This document shows, piece after piece, positions 50,326-61,464 of a DNA stretch of 64,000 nucleotides. The position numbers were made by a program, and so were the translations under genes. The DNA lies in the NCBI RefSeq assembly GCF_914767665.1, contig NC_059503.1, positions 34,782,001 to 34,846,000 of the forward strand, read 5' to 3'. Every line of letters begins with the position of its first letter. The stretch's first letter is position 1. Below the pieces are notes generated by a model. The model had not been told where the DNA came from. It made no database searches and worked only from the letters and a program-made list of their open reading frames with translations. This DNA comes from Harmonia axyridis (taxonomy: Eukaryota > Arthropoda > Insecta > Coleoptera > Coccinellidae).

Positions 50326-51180
50326 GGGTGTTTTTTTTAGAGCTATAGAACTTTAAATTGCAATAAAACAACGATGGATTATTCGATTGACATGAATTTT
50401 ATTTATCCGCAAGATAATCTTGTGGCATTACATTTTAAATATGATTTCTGGCATATGACCGCCACGGCTGGCTCGGATGTAGTCCAATCTGGACGTCCAA
50501 TTTTCGAAATGGTCAAGGGTTTGTGGCTTATCCGCATAGACCAATGACTTTACATAGCCCCACAGAAAGTAGTCTAGCGGTGTTAAATCACAAGATCATG
50601 GAGGCCAATTCACAGGTCCAAAACGTGAAATTAGGCGGTCACCAAACGTGTCTTTCAATAAATCGATTGTGGCACGAGATGGGTGACATGTTGCGCCTTC
50701 TTGTTAGAACCACAGCTCCTGGACATCAGGGTTGTTCAATTCAGGAATGAAAAAGTTAGTAATCATGGCTCTATACCGACCACCATTGACTGTAACGTTC
50801 ATCGTTTTTGAAGAAGTACGGACCAATGATTCCACCAGCCCATAAAGCGCACCAAACAGTCAGTTTTTCTGGATGTAACGGTGTTTCGACATACACTTGA
50901 GGATTAGCTTCAATCCAAATGTGGCAGTTTTGTTTGTTGACGTAGCCATTCAACCAGAAGTGCGCTTCATCGCTAAACAAAATAAAATGGACGTAGTGCG
51001 CGATACGTATTCTGCACAGAACCATTATTTCGAAATGAAATTGCACTATTTGCAAGCGTTATTCAGGCGTGAGTTTATTCATAATGAATTGGCAAACCAA
51101 ACTGAGAATAAATCACTTGACAGCTGTTAAATCGGTCGTCATCTTGCCTACTTGAAGTTATATACCTCGAAAAAAACACC
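50326..51180 (-). mobile_element. Decayed mariner-like element between two genes
   Basis: Ends GGGTGTTTTTTTTAGAGCTA and the inverted right end (GGTGTTTTTTTCGAGGTATA) form ~30-bp terminal inverted repeats. The minus-strand frame 51055-50771 carries FSDEAHFWLNGYVN (first catalytic Asp) and VWCALWAGGIIGPYFF, typical of arthropod Tc1/mariner transposases. The rest, down to about 50410, is riddled with stops, and the N-terminal half is missing. At ~855 bp it is internally deleted and inactive. Confidence 0.85.
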
Positions 51181-51281
51181 AGTTATATATGACAATAATC
51201 GTTGTTCGAAAACAAATCTATATAGAAATTCTAAAGTAGATCTGTCAACTATACAATGCAAAGATAACATTCGAAAATGAT

Positions 51282-54200
51282 TTATACCCCAATTTGAACA
51301 GTTTTTCTTTTGGCTTTCCACTTGCCCATCAAATTGTCCATCCCAGATGTAGTGGGTTTCACAGACGCTCTTCGTTCTTTCGCCTGATAAGCCTGAGGCA
51401 CTTGGTCGACCGATGTGTCAACCTGCTTCTGGCCGTACAGCTTACGCATCTGCCACCCTATCCCCTCCAAAGCCTTAAGGGTCTCGTTAATTCGAAGCAT
51501 TTTCCCTAGATCGTCCCTCTTCTTCTTCACTAGCCTAGAAAAGATGAGATTTTTATAGGCCTAAATCGATCTCGTCTTCGAAGCTCCAAAAATGTACCTT
51601 CCTCTGCGTCTGCGCACACGAAAGAAAGCCATGTCGAATAAGTGTCTCAGTGCCATCCTGGACCAGCTTATGTTTCGAGCCACAGAGTCGTACTTGTTGC
51701 AGATGTCGTTGATCACGATCTCCCAAGTGTTGGTCTTATTTTTTGCATTATCATACTTCCTCCGCATCTCCGAAAGTTCGTTTGAAAGACTCAGGTAAAT
51801 TATATTCCAGTTTTCCAGCAATCTGATCTGTAACAAAATGGGAAAGTCTCGGGGTAAGTAAATGGGCTGACCTCATGGAGGTAGGTATAATGTTGGAAAA
51901 ATGATTCACAGGGCCATGAGCGCCCGCAGAAATTTTTCTGAGGGCAAAATGAAAATTATTGAAAAACGATAAGGCGTCCATGATTGTCATTGAAAACCGG
52001 AAAATTGTTGTGAATCCATTACTTTCCGTTTTTCCTTGCCCTTTGGATTGAGAAGGTTATAGTGAGGGTGTTGTGCTGAAAAATGAGGCAATCAAAAGCT
52101 CAATTTTTCTGTGTTCATCAACAGTTGAAACCATAGAAATATTGAGACTCTTAGGTGAAAAAAGGTTTTTGGCCATTTTCTATTATTTATATTGATACAA
52201 ACCATACGATGTTATATATTTTTGAAATCAGGAAAAATTAAGCTTTCGAAAAATAGCACAGAAATCTAGTATTCTCATTTGAAAAAACATAACTTTGGGT
52301 CATAGCTTCGTAATTAAAAACCCTTTTGAAAAGACGAGCACGTCACTGAATTCTATGTAAAAAAGTGCCTGTATAATGTTTCTATTTCAGAGCTCTGTCA
52401 TCAGTATTAGCGGAGATATAAATGTTTTTCGATATCCCCATTTTTCCAATTTTCGTTTATAACTCGAAAACAAAAGAAGGTGGCCAAAAATAAATACTAC
52501 CCTCGTTAGTTTCTCAGAAAAAGAGACCGAGAAGAGGGTATCAGATTGCCTCTGGTGCAAAAGTTGTAGTGCTAAAACATCGAAATTTGTCCACCCTGTA
52601 CAGTTTTTCAGATATTTCGACATATACACTAGGGTTCTATTTTGTTTGCATCGGCATCCGTTCAATTGTACAGTGGCGTAAAGGTCCCAACTAAAACATG
52701 TCTGATCTTAAAAATAATTGAAAATTATCATTTTTACAGAATAGGTCAAGGGCGTAGAAATGGGGAGGGTAATTAACCCCCCCCCCCAAGATTTCAAAAA
52801 TATATAATTGCGAATTCTTGCAAAGACGAAGAACGAGAATTTTTCCATAAAAAGTGAACCAATCTTTTACTTTCCTCCGAAATCGAAATCCACACGGCAG
52901 TAAAAAATCGGACCCTTTTACGGTTTATGAGTTTATTATTGCTTTCAAGATGAGTAGGTACTTTTATTGCACTACGAGGACGTCTATGCCCGAGGTTCAT
53001 TATTTTCTTTTATCTACCCGTTTTGTCGGCCTCTTATCTGCTATCTGTGATTTTTGCATTCGTCATCGGTATACACGGTACACACGACAAGCGCTCAACG
53101 CGCGTTGAATGAGCGCTGGATAATTGGATACCGTTTGCATGGTACGCGCTTGCCAAGCGCTGAATGCGCGTTGCCGCTACCGCTCGTATTCAGTTTGAAT
53201 TTTACATTTTGGTTTGAATCTTAATTCAGTATCAGATTTAGGTGAAAATTAAACTTTTTTAAGTTTTGATAGGTAATTATAGATCGAATAGTTTCTATTA
53301 TTCATCAATTAAAACTGAAGAACTGGCTTTTTACTGAGCCGTATTTGAAAAACAATTGAAAACATATATTTCAGTAACAAAACATTCATTTTATAAAAAT
53401 TGAACTAGAGTACCTTTTTCTAGTTACATAGTAGCATATCTTTCAAGACAGAGAAATTCCGGCATCCGTTGGCAACTTCGTCGACTTTAGGAAAGTGCTC
53501 AACAATGATAGATATCTTATACAAAAAAATAATAATATTTCTTTGTATCGTAGTGTTCAACTACTGAATTAATACCTAATTTAGGTGGTGGAAAAAACCC
53601 CTGGATTCCTAGGGAAGTCAATGATTTTTTTACAGTTTATTCACATCGCTAAAAGTAATTTACATTCCAAATATGGTTATGCTCCGACACGTACTTTCGG
53701 AGATACGAATTTTCGAAGTTTAGGGGTTGAAAAACTACCCCTGGATCCCAAGGGAAGTCAATCGTTTTTTCACAGTTTATTCACATCGCTCATAGTAATC
53801 TACATGCCAAATATGGTTATGCTCCGACGGATGTAAAAATTTATATGGTTTACATATAAAAAAGCCCGAGTTTGTAATGAAACTTCAATACTAATTGCAA
53901 TAAAAAAATTATTGGCCAATGGATCCTACTGAAAAAAGAGCCAGTAGAATATTTTTGTTTCATATTCATAACACCAGTATTGAAGTTGAAGAAGTTATGA
54001 GGAACTCTTCATTTCAAGCCATTTTCAAATGTTCACTTATAGCTTGAAAACGGTTTGTGGTTTTCGCCAAATTAATTCTCTCAAAAATCGAGCCTGACAA
54101 TGTGCCTTTCATTAATTCTACCTCTAAGGGATTCTGAGATCCTTCTCAATAGACAACGAATTTGGGTCAGCCGATTATGTAAATTGACATGACGCAAATT

Positions 54201-56015
54201 TTTCTCTTTCGAAAACTCTCGTATATCATTTTCATCATAAATATTTTCATTTTAAGATCAATTCACACCCACCACTTTCAAATCTTTACCCAACCACAAA
54301 TAGGTGGTACGACTGTCGCAGCTACAACTTTTCAACCGAAACTTGTGCCATCTGTTGGGCGTCTGATAATGATTCATCATACTTGGTAGACTGTTACAGT
54401 TTTCTGTTTCACAAAAAAGTTCGATATTGATTATCGATTTGATCTTAATATTATAAAAACCACCCATAGATATAATTATTATTATAATAATACATTATTA
54501 TAATATATTATTATAGGTCCATAGACAACATTTATAATTTTCTTTCATAATTTGCTCTTTTTTGTGACGAACATAATATGTAATTCGAAATGGTACTTAC
54601 GTACAACGTCTGTCTGGAATGATATTCTTCACTCGTTTCCTCCATGTGCATTCCAACAGTTTGCTTTGTTTCATCCAACAAAATGTACCTATTTAATACA
54701 TGAGCTATAGTCCTGAATCCTCCAGTTATAATGACACTGTTAAGATAATCCTAAAAAAGTTCAAATAATAGTATTTTTTGAAAACATCTATTCAATTGTC
54801 TTGTAGGTAAAGAAAAATATATTTCGATGGCATATTGATGCAAAAAAATACATTTTAATATTTTGTTGGAAAAATTCAATTTTTCAAAACCTATCAGAAT
54901 TAACACTCACCTCATAAATATTATGTATAGCTACTTTTCTCTTCAGGTTTTCAACGAGTTCTGCAATTTTCTCGGATTCAATCTTCATTTGACTTATTTT
55001 TTCTGTACAATCGACTTTCATAGTTTTCATTTCTTTGAATTTTTGTTCAGCTCTATTCCTTTTGTTCGCGTTTTTGGATAAAAACTGAAATCAATAATTA
55101 ATTCGAAATTGTATTTTTAATGAATAAATAATTATAAATAAATATAATAAAATTTTTTATAGCTTCATAGTTCCGAATGAATGATTTGTTAAGAATATTA
55201 GGTACAGTTTTTCGAGATAAATATAATATGTATATGTTTTCAAAATCATGAAAATGAATCATTTTCTTTGAAGGTGAAAAGAAATGAGCTGGACATCAAA
55301 TATACCGAATTTATGTACTAGTTGAATAATTAATCTTTTTAGTTCCAGAAAATCAAAAATGGTGGAAGCGCTTTCTTAAGATTTGTTCTACCACTATCAG
55401 TCGCAAATGGTTTGGAACGAAGAATTATCAACAAATATTATATCAGCATTGGAAATTGGAATTATATTAAATATATGATATATGGAAAGAAAGTTCAAAA
55501 AAACAATTTCCATAATAATTAGGAAAACTATAATGAACTATTTGATTATAATTAACCTTGCTGAACTGTATGAAATTACTGCGCAATAATAATTCCTTAT
55601 CCTCTAGGTCTTTCCATTGTAATGCCAAATCTTGCTTCTTATTTCTAGCGTCCTCTTGTGCTTTTTTGAGTCTATAATCTGTTTGATGTAAAATATTTTT
55701 GGCTTGCAAAAATTCCCCCTTATATGAATCTGGAAGTTTATCCATATCCAAGTCATAACTGGAATAATATTATATTGAAAAAATTATATATCTAATAACC
55801 ATTTTTATAAATATCGTTTTGGTTGTCTCTTATTCTGCAATACCTACTTACCAAGGTGCATTGAATATTTTTTTCGACTTTTTATAGTAATACACATTAT
55901 TATAATTAGGTTTTTGTGGTAAATTGAATTTCCATTTCCAACTATCTACAGTGGATTTCAATTCTTTTCCCAGTTTTTCCTCATGGTCATTAGATTTAGC
56001 AGTTGACACTGCCAT
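51282..56015 (-). CDS. CCDC42/CFAP73-type axonemal coiled-coil protein (DUF4200)
   Basis: Six exons with consistent phases: 56015-55852, 55758-55557, 55084-54911, 54750-54601, 51827-51598 and 51534-51282, giving 390 aa. It starts MAVSTAKSN and ends KRKTVQIGV-stop. Residues ~70-180 form a charged coiled coil with the DUF4200 signature WKDLEDKELLLRSNFIQFSK followed by FLSKNANKRNRAEQK. Known of the family: vertebrate CCDC42 and CFAP73 are ~310-aa flagellar proteins, and the Chlamydomonas FAP73-FAP100 complex regulates inner dynein arms. An axonemal role, hence expression in sperm or ciliated sensory cells, is inferred. The basic C-terminal ~80 residues are extra compared with the vertebrate length. 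The fourth intron (51828-54600) is long and repeat-bearing. Head-to-head with RpLP2. Confidence 0.85.
53066..53185. repeat. GC-rich palindrome cluster in intron
   Basis: AGCGCTCAACGCGCGTTGA-type sequence with the perfect palindrome CAACGCGCGTTG at 53097-53108 flanked by AGCGCT words, and a second imperfect copy (AAGCGCTGAATGCGCGTTG) at 53155-53173. Stands out sharply from the AT-rich intron. Possibly the end of a DNA transposon. Confidence 0.55.
53588..53829 (+). repeat. 140-bp tandem duplication (about 1.8 copies)
   Basis: AGGGAAGTCAAT recurs at 53611 and 53751, followed in both by CACAGTTTATTCACATCGCT-like and CCAAATATGGTTATGCTCCG sequence. Lies inside intron 4 of the coiled-coil gene. Confidence 0.85.
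54471..54515. repeat. AT-rich palindromic microsatellite
   Basis: TAATTATTATTATAATAATA and its inverted continuation form a near-perfect AT hairpin in intron 4. Confidence 0.7.
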
Positions 56016-56259
56016 TTTGTCAATGTCTGTTTATTCTCAATTTCTCAATAAAACTGCCATATAATATAGTAAGTTTATTCAATATAATCGCATGGCAACG
56101 TACAACTCATCTTGCTTCGAAATATTTCAAAGAAGAAGAAAACTTTGACAGTAGGTTCGATGGATCAAATTTTATGATACCTGGAATAACCTCCAACTCT
56201 GCCATTCTCCTTCACCTCTCGTTTTCAGTAGTACTCGTTTCGTGTCCAACGACTTAAAA
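56016..56259. promoter_or_regulatory. Shared upstream region of coiled-coil gene and RpLP2; RpLP2 5'UTR exon
   Basis: Only ~240 bp separate the minus-strand start codon (56015) from the RpLP2 donor (GTAAGT at 56260), so the two genes probably share a divergent promoter. A pyrimidine-rich CCATTCTCCTTCACCTCTCG at 56202-56221 resembles the TOP/TCT initiator of ribosomal protein genes. The non-coding first exon then runs to 56259. Confidence 0.6.
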
Positions 56260-56475
56260 GTAAGTTATTTTAAATATTAAAGTTTTAAGATTTCAAAGTT
56301 GAAAAATATCATCTAATTCTTCTTAGTTTTTATTTCATCTTCGAATTTTGAACTTTGTTATTTTAATTGTATTGATGATTGTTCGAATTCTATCAGATAA
56401 TGCTAGATGTATTTTTCTAATATTCGATATTTTTTATACTAAAATGTGCCTCTCTAAACATACAATTGTTTTCAG

Positions 56476-57500
56476 ATGCGTTACGTGGCTGCTTACCTTT
56501 TGGCCTCTTATGGCGGAAAAGTTAATCCAACTGCTTCAGATTTGGAAAAGATATTGAGCTCTGTTGGTATTGAATGCGACCTAGCTAAGGTCAAAAAAGT
56601 TATTGACGAGCTTAATGGAAAGTCCATTGATGAATTAATTGCACAAGGTAAGTTTTTTCTCAATTAAAAATCACTACTTTGTCTCAAATCTGGATTTTAA
56701 ATGATGATTCAAATTCACACCATCTTTCGTTTGATATTTTATGATGCAAACATTTTACCTGAGTTTTGCACATGTTTCATAATTTTTTTTCTTGTTTGTT
56801 TACAATCTCTAATAATATATTATTTTTAGGACAGGGTAAACTTGCTAGTGTACCTTCTGGTGGTGCTGTTGCTGCTCCCACAGCTGCGTCCGGTGGTGCT
56901 GCAGCCCCAGCTGCTGAAGAAAAGAAAGGTATTGTTACTTCTCTGAAATATAATTTTCAGTAGTTCATTAATCATAATACAACTTTCAATGTATAACATA
57001 ATTTGTATGAAATACATTGAATATTAGTTGATACATGTATTTCATGAAATTGGATTATCCTAGTAGAGTATATCCAAAGTCACTTGAACTAGTCCATAAA
57101 AACACTAGGCCAAATGTCCCTTTGTGGTGGATACCACGATCTACTATTTAGCAGTATTTACTGGAGTTCATTTTGAAGTATTGTTAGGCATTGAATTCAC
57201 TGGTCCCGAAGATGTTTCTGGAAACATGGACAACCCTTGAACAATGGAAATATTTTGTCTTCCTCCAAGTGACGTTGGAAATACTATAATTCCTTTTTAT
57301 GATGATTTCAAAATTATCACCATCTTTCGGCTGAATATATAATGCTGAAATTTTTATCTGATGTGACCCTTATTTTGTAACACTTTTTCATGTATATTGT
57401 GGTTTTACTTATATATTTTTCTATTTCAGAAGAGAAAAAGAAGGAAGAACCTGCAGAATCAGAGTCTGATGATGACATGGGCTTTGGTCTCTTCGACTAA
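56476..57500 (+). CDS. RpLP2: 60S acidic ribosomal protein P2
   Basis: Coding exons 56476-56647, 56830-56928 and 57430-57500 join in phase 1 to a 113-aa protein. A non-coding exon lies upstream and the ATG directly follows its acceptor (TTTTCAG). N-terminal MRYVAAYLLASYGG and the helical dimerisation domain (residues 1-60) are classic P2. The middle is an Ala/Gly/Pro hinge, and the end ESESDDDMGFGLFD is the universal P-stalk tail that contacts translation factors. P1/P2 dimers bind P0 on the large subunit and recruit elongation factors and stimulate their GTPase activity. Length and all motifs are normal, so it is intact. Introns 2 and 3 each carry a C/D snoRNA. AATAAA follows 32 nt after the stop. 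Confidence 0.98.
56698..56765 (+). ncRNA. Box C/D snoRNA in RpLP2 intron 2, predicted 28S guide
   Basis: C box ATGATGA (56701-56707), D'-like TTGA (56731-56734), C' ATGATGC (56741-56747) and D box CTGA (56759-56762). The element before D', CACCATCTTTCG (56718-56729), is complementary to the conserved 28S sequence CGAAAGATGGTG. The fifth base upstream of D' pairs with the middle A of CGAAAG, the predicted 2'-O-methylation site. From memory, this rRNA region is guided by U32/U51 in human and snR39/snR59 in yeast. The terminal stem is weak. It is a paralogue of the snoRNA in intron 3. Confidence 0.75.
57296..57364 (+). ncRNA. Box C/D snoRNA in RpLP2 intron 3, same predicted target
   Basis: C box ATGATGA (57299-57305), D' CTGA (57331-57334), C' ATGCTGA (57342-57348) and D CTGA (57358-57361). 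The element TCACCATCTTTCGG (57317-57330) pairs over 14 nt with 28S CCGAAAGATGGTGA, and the D'+5 position selects the same A as the intron-2 copy. Spacing and sequence match the intron-2 snoRNA along its whole length. It lies ~70 nt upstream of the 3' splice site, the usual distance for intronic C/D snoRNAs. Confidence 0.8.
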
Positions 57501-57531
57501 GCTTAAGAACAATCATGTTTTCAAGTTTTTA

Positions 57532-57545
57532 AATAAATAAATAAA
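57532..57545 (+). terminator. RpLP2 polyadenylation signal
   Basis: Overlapping AATAAA hexamers 32 nt after the stop codon, followed by a T-rich tract (TGTTTTTTATC) from 57558. Confidence 0.85.
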
Positions 57546-57960
57546 ACCCTTAAATACTGTTTTTTATCACCCTCATTTTTAAATTAATGTGCTTCTCAAA
57601 CTCTATATAAGTTCGTGTAGTTGTAAAAAAATTAGTATAGAAAACTATATTTTTAACTAAGTTGCCACTCGAAACCAAAATTGTGTTCTGAGAAATAAAG
57701 AAAAGATTATTAGAATTCTGTGGTACTGTCAGTAACCACCATCGAAATCGTGCGCAGGCATCGAACTTTACTTCCAACGTCTACAGTTACTTCAATAGGC
57801 GCCATCTTGGGTGTTTAACATTTATGATTAAGCTGTCATGTCAGTCGAATTCTAAAAGGAAAACTATTGCATTCGGAAAGCAAGTTAGTGTAGTTTTTGT
57901 TTCGTGGAAGACTGAGTATTTTAAGTTGGAGACAAGAATCACTATAATTAAGAATTAAAA

Positions 57961-60900
57961 ATGGCAAGTCAAATGTTGCCAATTAAATTCCAGGAACATT
58001 TACAGGCAAGTGTCTTTGTAAGAACAATTTTACGCCCCTCTGTTGGATTCAAGTGATAGTATCCATTCATTTAGCGAAGTTTCATTGCTCAACATTTTCA
58101 GGGGATGAATAATCAATAAGTTAACAAGATTACGTATGTCTCTATACCGGTTTTCTGTGTAATTTTGTCAGTAAAGGGGGCGTTCTTATTAGAACCTTCA
58201 TTAAGAACTCAAAAATTTGCCCCTTTTATCTCGTATTCTCATTACTTCAATAATATTCCAAATTCTTACAAATTAAAAACAATATTAAAATAGGTCAAAA
58301 TACATGCTCAGAGTAAATGGCCAAATCAATCACCCAAAAAAATCTGATCCCACAATTGTATCCAAAAGTTTTCCATATGATACCATGATTGATACATATA
58401 CGCCCAATGTATTGTTTTCGAGCGACAACATAAAAAAATAAACAGAATTCAATGTCTAAAAATAAATTATAGATTGGTAGGGAGAACAGCTTGATTGAAT
58501 TCTGACTCAAAGTTCTATACAGGAAGTTGATCATGAGAGTTTTTGTATTTGCTTTGACTCCCTTTTTCACCAATTGAACTCTAATATGCAGACAATACTT
58601 GGATTCTTTCAGTTACGATCTAGTTAACCAACATATAATTATTTCAAAATAACTCCATATTTTTAACAGGCATTTCTGTCATAATAAGAAATTCATATTA
58701 TACGTTAAATTCACTTTAATCTGTGTAAAAAGAATTTTACATTGTTTCAAACAAATTTAACCACAACAGTGTAGCTGTTATTTTCTGAAGATGATATTAT
58801 CAATGTCGAAGTGTTCGTTAAATGCTTGTAAAGGTTCTGTATATTAGAGTGTGGTTACTATAACTTTAAAGTGTACAACGCATATTGTAAACTTGAAAAA
58901 CTTAGCATTTTCAAATGTGAAAATCGTGTTTATTCTTTGAAGTATATATGTTAACTAGAAAAAAGTTGTTTTCTTTAGTTCTTAAATATTTGTTTGCTGT
59001 TAAATTATCAAATTTTGTTTCACAGCTGGTAAATGTCGGTATCAATGTGGCGAATATTTCTTTTGCTACCCTCACAATGGAAAGTGACAAATTCATCTGT
59101 GTTAGAGAGAAAGTGGGGGACACGTCACAAGTAGTTATAATAGACATGGCAGATACAGCTAACCCCATTAGGCGCCCCATAACTGCAGAAAGTGCAATAA
59201 TGAACCCAGCTTCCAAAGTAATAGCCCTCAAAGGTAATTGAAATCTTCATGAAAGTACGTTATACAAATCTAATTTTAATTGAGTTCCTAGATAACTTCG
59301 GATAATAAAATTCAATAGGTATAGTTTATTTATTTTAGCAATGGCATGACGGCAGCAATAAAAAGAAAATGTTGCCAGACTGTCAAAGCAATTCTATAAT
59401 TTCAAAATGAACTTCAATCAAGTAATGTATACACAATCAGAATAAATACATTGGCCACATACCAAAAGGTTGACAATACAAACTTTAGCAATTGCCTGGT
59501 TTTGTATGATTTTTCAAGGTAGATACAGTTGGCATCTTCGATTCACCATCTGTGATGTCACGCCACTGCTCAAATAAATATACCATAGTTTTGGTGGTTA
59601 TCTTCATTTAAAACGAGTGAAATAATTATTTTTATCTCAATAATATGAAAATATGAAACTAAATTATCAATTTTCCAATTCTTTAGAGGAAAAGAAGAAT
59701 TGAATAATGTTCATTCAATTGGAACTGTAACAGAGAATATCTGGACTATTATAAATAATAACATCATAAAAAATGCCATATATCGATACCTCAGTGCAAA
59801 AGTGTAACAAGTTAGAAATTGCAATATAGAAATAAATAGAGATAAAGTTACACTAAGGAACTGAAGCATTTATAAATTTGGAGTTGTTGCATTTTTAGGT
59901 CGTGCCATCTATGAACTAAGAGATAGAATAGGAGTTGTTTCAGTATTGGAATTGATAGAACGTTGTATTAGGAACGTTATACATGTAATAACTCAAATTT
60001 GAATATTTTGGACTTGTTACACTATTGAATTGATGTATCGATATAAAAGACTGTCTTATGAATTATCAATAAATTATTACATGTTGGTCCAAAAATCCTA
60101 ATACTTGGAGATTTTAATTCAAACCTTAAAACTCAGAACTACCGTAAATAAAATAAAAAGGTTTGCACCCTCTTCAATTTTATAAATGACGATACAGATC
60201 GTATCTTATCAAATTAATATAATATATATAAAATAAACATACTTGTGACCTTGTAATTACCATTATACCTAACAATGAATAAAAAAAATAAAATTGGAAA
60301 ATTACCTCTGCCTAAAGATTCTTGAAATAATTATAACTGTGAGTGAACTTGAGATATAGTAGGAAATACAAAAATATTGTGAGATAAACTAAGGAACAAA
60401 AATTTTATCTGTTACAGTATGTACCTATTGTAATGTTTAAATACATAATTGATTTGATGTTGGTGACCCTACCTGCAATGTCGGATGAGTGTAGGTTCGA
60501 GTCTCGAGGGAGAAATTTTTTATCTTTGTATTAATCTTTTCAATGATTTTGATATTCTATGAGATAATACGAAATAGTCAAAAATTTGCAGCGTTTTGTT
60601 CAATTAAACTGAAAAAGGCGGAATTTATTTAAAAAATAAAAAATAATTAAGTTAGAACAAAGGGTGTTAAACAAAATTAATTATTAATTGAAAGGATGTG
60701 AGAGAAATCAATGTCAATTAATGTATTCACATATATATTTTTTTTCTATTCAAATTTTCAAGTTAGGCCTTGGTATCAAAGTGATTCTGGCACTAAGAAA
60801 TCGAAATTTAAGAATAAAAAAAAATTAAAGAAAATTAATAAGAGTTAAGAAGTAATTCATAATTTTACAAGAATGCCAACACACAACATTTTATCCTGAA

Positions 60901-61464
60901 TAATTCTGATCACACATTAGGTAAAGCTGGCGTAGAAGCCCAGAAAACCTTGCAAATATTCAACATCGAAATGAAATCAAAGATGAAAGCACATACAATG
61001 AATGAAGATGTTATCTTCTGGAAATGGATATCCTTGAACACTTTAGCGTTAGTAACCGAAACCTCAGTTTACCACTGGTCCATGGAAGGTGATTCCACTC
61101 CTGTTAAAATGTTTGATCGGTAAGTTAGTTTTTTTTTTTTGGAAGCACAATGAAATTTTCAAGTATTCCTCAATATTCATGCCTTTAATTTGGTTGTAGC
61201 CACTCTTTACTGAATGGATGTCAGATAATCAACTATAGAACAGATCCTAAGCAGAACTGGTTGCTTCTGGTTGGTATTACTGCCCAGCAGTCCAGAGTGG
61301 TGGGCGCTATGCAGTTATATTCAGTCGAGAGGAAATGTTCCCAACCAATCGAAGGTCATGCTGCTTCTTTTGCTACTTTCAAAATGGAAGGCAATCCTGA
61401 ACCATCTACTCTTTTCTGTTTTGCTGTGAGAACAGCACAGGGCGGGAAGTTACACATAATCGAA
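57961..61464 (+). CDS. Chc: Clathrin heavy chain, N-terminal 239 codons (continues beyond window)
   Basis: Four exons, 57961-58005, 59026-59233, 60921-61119 and 61200-61464, join in frame. The protein begins MASQMLPIKFQEHLQ, continues LVNVGINVANISF, and includes TMESDKFICVREK, VIIDMADTANPIRRP, FNIEMKSKMKAHTM and GGKLHIIE. These are the first blades of the seven-bladed N-terminal propeller, which binds clathrin-box peptides of adaptors. Full-length chains are ~1,680 aa, so about 86% lies past 64000; no further exon is visible in 61465-64000. Oddities: the first intron has a GC donor (CAG|GCAAGT), and exon 3 has two in-frame acceptors 15 nt apart (60920 and 60935). With the first, the protein carries a GKAGV insertion before EAQKTLQ. 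Confidence 0.97.
60449..60525 (+). other. Possible tRNA-like B box in Chc intron 2
   Basis: TAGGTTCGAGTCTCGAGGGA at 60493-60512 fits a B box and T arm, and TTTTTT follows at 60517-60522. No convincing A box or acceptor stem is seen, so at best a SINE or tRNA fossil. Confidence 0.25.

Noticed and set aside
56371..56430. A third C/D snoRNA in RpLP2 intron 1 (TTGATGA at 56372)
   Set aside because: C box has T instead of a purine at its first position, there is no CTGA D box at the right distance, and no guide to rRNA.
57019..57290. Possible H/ACA snoRNA in RpLP2 intron 3 (hairpins TTGGAT/ATCCAA and GTGGT/ACCAC)
   Set aside because: No clear H box and no ACA three bases before a plausible end.
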